From Anaerolineae bacterium (GTDB taxonomy: Bacteria > Chloroflexota > Anaerolineae > JAFGEY01), in contig JAFGEY010000235.1 in NCBI GenBank assembly GCA_016931365.1, positions 1 through 33,397 of the forward strand: 33,397 nucleotides of DNA. Reading direction: 5' to 3'. Under the pieces are notes generated by a model. It was not told the origin of the DNA and did no database searches. It worked only from the letters and a program-made list of their open reading frames with translations. Every line of letters starts with the position of its first letter. The first letter of the stretch is position 1. A program made the position numbers and the translations under genes. This document shows positions 30,712 to 33,397 of the stretch, piece by piece.

Positions 30712-32718
30712 ATGATCAGAGAGCGATCTTTAGGGCATAGATACATCCGGCAGATGCTGCCTTTAGTGATCATCTTGATCGCCTGGGCGCTGCGCCTCAA
30801 AGGTATCGATGAGCAGAGCATCTGGTACGACGAGGGGTTGAGCATCCTGTACGCTCAAAGCAGCCTCGGCGACCTGCTGCGCGGCGTCTCGCAAAGCGAC
30901 CACCCTCCCCTGCATCCTCTGCTCCTTCACGGCTGGATCAAGGCCTGCGGCGCAAGTGTGTCCTCGGTGCGCCTGCTCTCGGCATGGTGGAACGTGCTGG
31001 CCGTCGCCGCGATCTGTCGGCTGGGCAAGCGGTTGCTGTCCAGGGCCAGTGGCGAGATCGCCGCACTGCTGATGGCCATCTCGCCTTTTGCAATCTGGTT
31101 TTCACAAGAGACGCGGGGCTACACCCTGGCCTTGACCCTGATCGTCGGCGCTATCGACGCTGCGCTCGACTTTTTCGGACGCGCCTTTGGCCTCCAGCCA
31201 CAGAATGACGCGCCGCGCTGGCCGGCATTTATTGCTTACGTGCTGCTGGCCGCTGCGGCATTGTACACACATTTTTACAGCGGTTTTGTGCTGCTCGCGC
31301 TGAACCTGGCTCTTGGCCTGGGCTGGCTGATGCAGCGGATCAGGCTGGGCCGACGCGCTGCGCCGCATCACACCCTGGCGCTCGTGCGCTGGCTTGGCGC
31401 ACAGACCGCCGCTCTGCTCCTCTTTGCTCCCTGGCTGCCTATGGTCGCCGCCCAACTGGACGTGAATGCCACCTACTGGCACGGAGCCGTGCATTGGAAA
31501 GAAGTGGTGGGACAAACGCTGTGGGCGTTCAGCGCCGGGGAAACCTTGCGCGGGCTGTGGGCGCAGGGCGCAGCCTGGTCGATGCTTGGGTTGGCCGCGC
31601 TGGGCACACTGTCGCTCGGCTGGCGGCGACGCGACCGGTCTACGGCAGCCCTGCTCTGGCTATGGATGCTCACTCCCACGCTGATCTTGATCGCGATTAC
31701 CTTTAACCGGCCCAAATTTTCGCCGCGCTATCTGCTCAATGCACTGCCTGCCTTTTTGCTCCTTGTCGCAGCGGGAATGCACTGGCTGCTGCGACTGGCC
31801 CGACAGCATCACTTTGGGCCAGTCAGTTGGGTCACCTGGACGCTGCTGACCATCCCCGCACTGATCGTCTTTGGCGCGACCGCTCGCTCGCTGGAAAACC
31901 ACTACCTGGATGACACGCTCTACCGGCCCGACATGCGCGGCGTCGTCGAATATGTCCAGGAGCACGAGACGGACAACAATCTAATCGTTCTTGTTGGTGG
32001 ATATACGTATCCAGCATTCAAATATTATTATGATGGGCCTTCGGCCATCCTGCCGCTGCCAGACAAGCTGCTGCCGACCACGCGCGATCCGGTCGATCCG
32101 GGCGACCTGGCGCTGTTGAACGAGGCCATCGCCGGACGCAGCGAACTTTGGCTGGTGCTGTGGCAGCCGCAAGTCTCCGACCCAACCGGGCTGATCACCG
32201 ATGCGCTGGAGCAGACCTATCCCCGCCTCGGCGTGGCACGGCCCTTTCACGAGATGGCCTTGCTGCGCTTTGACATCCGCGCCGGGCCGAAACTGGCTCA
32301 CGCACCGCAGATCGAACAACAGACCGTTTTCGGCGATCAAATCCGGCTTCTGGGCTATACGTTGCCCGTCGATCGGGCGCGGCCCGGCGAAACGCTGTAC
32401 GTTTACCTTTACTGGCAGGCGATCCGGCCGCCGGATGCGGACAATAAGGCATTCGTGCAACTGCTGGACGATCGGAATCGGATCGCCGCCCAGCAGGACT
32501 TGATCGCCGGAGCGGCCGAGTATCCCACCTCGCACTGGCCTGCCGGGGCGACGGTGCGCAACCGCTTCTTGCTGACCGTCCGGCCGGACGCAACGCCGGG
32601 CCGCTATCAGTTGATCGCCGGCCTGTACAACCCCGGTAGTGGCGTGCGCTTGCCCGCTTCCGGCGCAGGCGCAGGCCAGGATTATGTGCTGCTGGCCGAG
32701 ATCGAGATCGTGCAGTAG
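30712..32718 (+). CDS. GT39-like polytopic glycosyltransferase-type membrane protein
   Basis: 668 residues. The N-terminal part has IWYDEGLS (residues 37-44) and SDHPPLHPLLLHGW (62-75), the loop acidic residues and HPPLH typical of dolichyl-phosphate-mannose-type (GT39/PMT-like) transferases, set among ten or more hydrophobic segments up to about residue 395. About 270 residues of extracytoplasmic domain follow, with a beta-sandwich-like end (IRLLGYTLPVDRARPGETLYVYLYWQA) as often seen in Chloroflexota PMT-like proteins. It should transfer a sugar from a lipid carrier at the outer face. No ribosome site is seen at 30712; an ATG at 30754 is an alternative. A terminator lies directly upstream and no clear promoter was found. 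Confidence 0.88.
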   Translation: MIRERSLGHRYIRQMLPLVIILIAWALRLKGIDEQSIWYDEGLSILYAQSSLGDLLRGVSQSDHPPLHPLLLHGWIKACGASVSSVRLLSAWWNVLAVAAICRLGKRLLSRASGEIAALLMAISPFAIWFSQETRGYTLALTLIVGAIDAALDFFGRAFGLQPQNDAPRWPAFIAYVLLAAAALYTHFYSGFVLLALNLALGLGWLMQRIRLGRRAAPHHTLALVRWLGAQTAALLLFAPWLPMVAAQLDVNATYWHGAVHWKEVVGQTLWAFSAGETLRGLWAQGAAWSMLGLAALGTLSLGWRRRDRSTAALLWLWMLTPTLILIAITFNRPKFSPRYLLNALPAFLLLVAAGMHWLLRLARQHHFGPVSWVTWTLLTIPALIVFGATARSLENHYLDDTLYRPDMRGVVEYVQEHETDNNLIVLVGGYTYPAFKYYYDGPSAILPLPDKLLPTTRDPVDPGDLALLNEAIAGRSELWLVLWQPQVSDPTGLITDALEQTYPRLGVARPFHEMALLRFDIRAGPKLAHAPQIEQQTVFGDQIRLLGYTLPVDRARPGETLYVYLYWQAIRPPDADNKAFVQLLDDRNRIAAQQDLIAGAAEYPTSHWPAGATVRNRFLLTVRPDATPGRYQLIAGLYNPGSGVRLPASGAGAGQDYVLLAEIEIVQ

Positions 32719-32739
32719 CAGATCGAGCGACAATTTTGG

Positions 32740-32768
32740 TTGTTCTGACACCCGATCTGTGCTAGAAT
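32740..32768 (+). promoter_or_regulatory. candidate extended -10 promoter of the sensor gene
   Basis: TAGAAT (32763-32768) is preceded by TGC (32760-32762), an extended -10. A weak TTGTTC (32740-32745) sits 17 bases upstream. Transcription would start near 32775, about 50 bases before the ATG. Confidence 0.6.
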
Positions 32769-32823
32769 ATTCCTGACCCGGATAAACCGGACCCAAACTC
32801 ATCAGATCGTTGATAAAACACCT

Positions 32824-33397
32824 ATGTTCCAAGATTATCGTCTGTGGCAGCGCGATTACCTGCTCGAAATCAGCCGGGCTATGACCTCCCAGCTCGATCT
32901 GCGCGAGGTGTTGCGGATCATCCTCGAACAGGCCACCGAATTGGTTGGCGGGCAGGGCGGGCTGGTTGCGCTCGTCCAGCCGGACAGCAGCTACCAGATC
33001 ACCGCCAGCTATGGCCTGCCCACCCAGATTTGGCCATTGCTCGAACCTATATTTCAGGATATCCCTGCCGAAGATGCCCAAGACCCCCAGCGATGGACGA
33101 TCCCCAATGTGCAAAGTCGCCTTAACGAAATCGCGCGCACAGTGGGAATTGTATTTCGGCAGGTGGTCGGACTGCCGATGGTGATCGGCAACCGCCTGGT
33201 GGGGGTGATCTATGTCTTTCGTCGCGACGGCGCGGCGTTCTCCGCCTCTGACCGGCGGGTACTGCTCTCCTTCGCCGGGCAAGCAGCCATTGCCGTGCAC
33301 AACGCCAGGCTTTATTCACAAATCGCCCAGGAAAAACGCCGCCTCGACGCGATCATTGAAAACTCGGGCGACGGCGTGATGATCCTCGATCCCGAGC
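32824..33397 (+). CDS. GAF/PAS sensor protein, 3' end cut off by window
   Basis: The first 191 residues of a signalling protein whose rest lies beyond the window. A short helix (YLLEISRAMTSQLDLREVLRIILEQATELVG) leads into a GAF domain (about residues 15-165) with GGLVALVQPDSSYQITASYGLP, VVGLPMVIGNRLVGVIYVFRRDG and FSASDRRVLLSFAGQAAIAVHNARLYSQI. QEKRRLDAIIENSGDGVMILDPE at the very end is the start of a PAS domain. The continuation is likely a histidine kinase, cyclase or phosphatase, but the output domain is not in view. No ribosome site is obvious before the ATG. Family secure as a sensor; the output type is unknown. Confidence 0.9.
   Translation, partial: MFQDYRLWQRDYLLEISRAMTSQLDLREVLRIILEQATELVGGQGGLVALVQPDSSYQITASYGLPTQIWPLLEPIFQDIPAEDAQDPQRWTIPNVQSRLNEIARTVGIVFRQVVGLPMVIGNRLVGVIYVFRRDGAAFSASDRRVLLSFAGQAAIAVHNARLYSQIAQEKRRLDAIIENSGDGVMILDPE

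Overview
The window is about 33.4 kb of GC-rich bacterial chromosome. Gene content fits a Chloroflexota bacterium of the Anaerolineae/Caldilineae type: zinc-ribbon membrane protein between nadK and recN, tandem GerW/YtfJ-like proteins, a SorC-controlled carbohydrate locus, a GT39-like membrane enzyme, a GAF/PAS sensor, and many palindromic intergenic repeats. That placement is inference from gene content; there is no rRNA here to settle it. I saw no tRNA, rRNA, CRISPR array or intact transposase.

Layout. (1) 1-4520, minus strand: hisS, nadK, a zinc-ribbon membrane protein and recN (cut by the window edge), joined by stop/start overlaps and led by a good promoter at 4492-4520. (2) 4708-6900, minus: two divergent GerW/YtfJ-family paralogues and a secreted NodB-type polysaccharide deacetylase. 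(3) 7063-11728, plus: an ECF sigma factor, its zf-HC2 anti-sigma factor, a polytopic membrane protein, and an ABC ATPase/permease pair, apparently one stress-response transport operon. (4) 11729-12335: a mostly non-coding gap with the remnant of a GNAT acetyltransferase and a terminator. (5) 12336-30064, minus: a long carbohydrate locus. In transcription order it holds a SorC regulator, FGGY kinase, antitoxin-like ORF with a truncated PIN toxin, a double DJ-1/PfpI protein, SAF-domain oxidoreductase, VOC protein, methyltransferase, cytoplasmic GH9-like enzyme, DeoC aldolase, RbsK-type kinase, PGDH_C/ApnO-like dehydrogenase, a small membrane protein, sugar epimerase, DUF4038/GH140-like enzyme, fucose/arabinose isomerase-like enzyme, P-loop kinase and an Ldh2-family dehydrogenase. 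(6) 30138-33397, plus: a CBS-domain protein divergent from the SorC gene, a large GT39-like membrane protein, and the start of a GAF/PAS sensor protein.

How it may work. The sugar locus has the parts for taking an oligosaccharide already inside the cell, hydrolysing it with two glycosidases that lack signal peptides, isomerising, oxidising and phosphorylating the sugar, and splitting it with an aldolase. The pairing of a DUF4038/GH140-like enzyme (the family that includes apiosidase) with an ApnO-like dehydrogenase suggests a branched or rare plant-wall sugar, but the known apiose routes are not complete here and no transporter is present. This locus is the most likely source of something undescribed. 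Its gaps carry a dispersed repeat of about 75 bp and several REP-like palindromes, one of them inside the SorC coding sequence.
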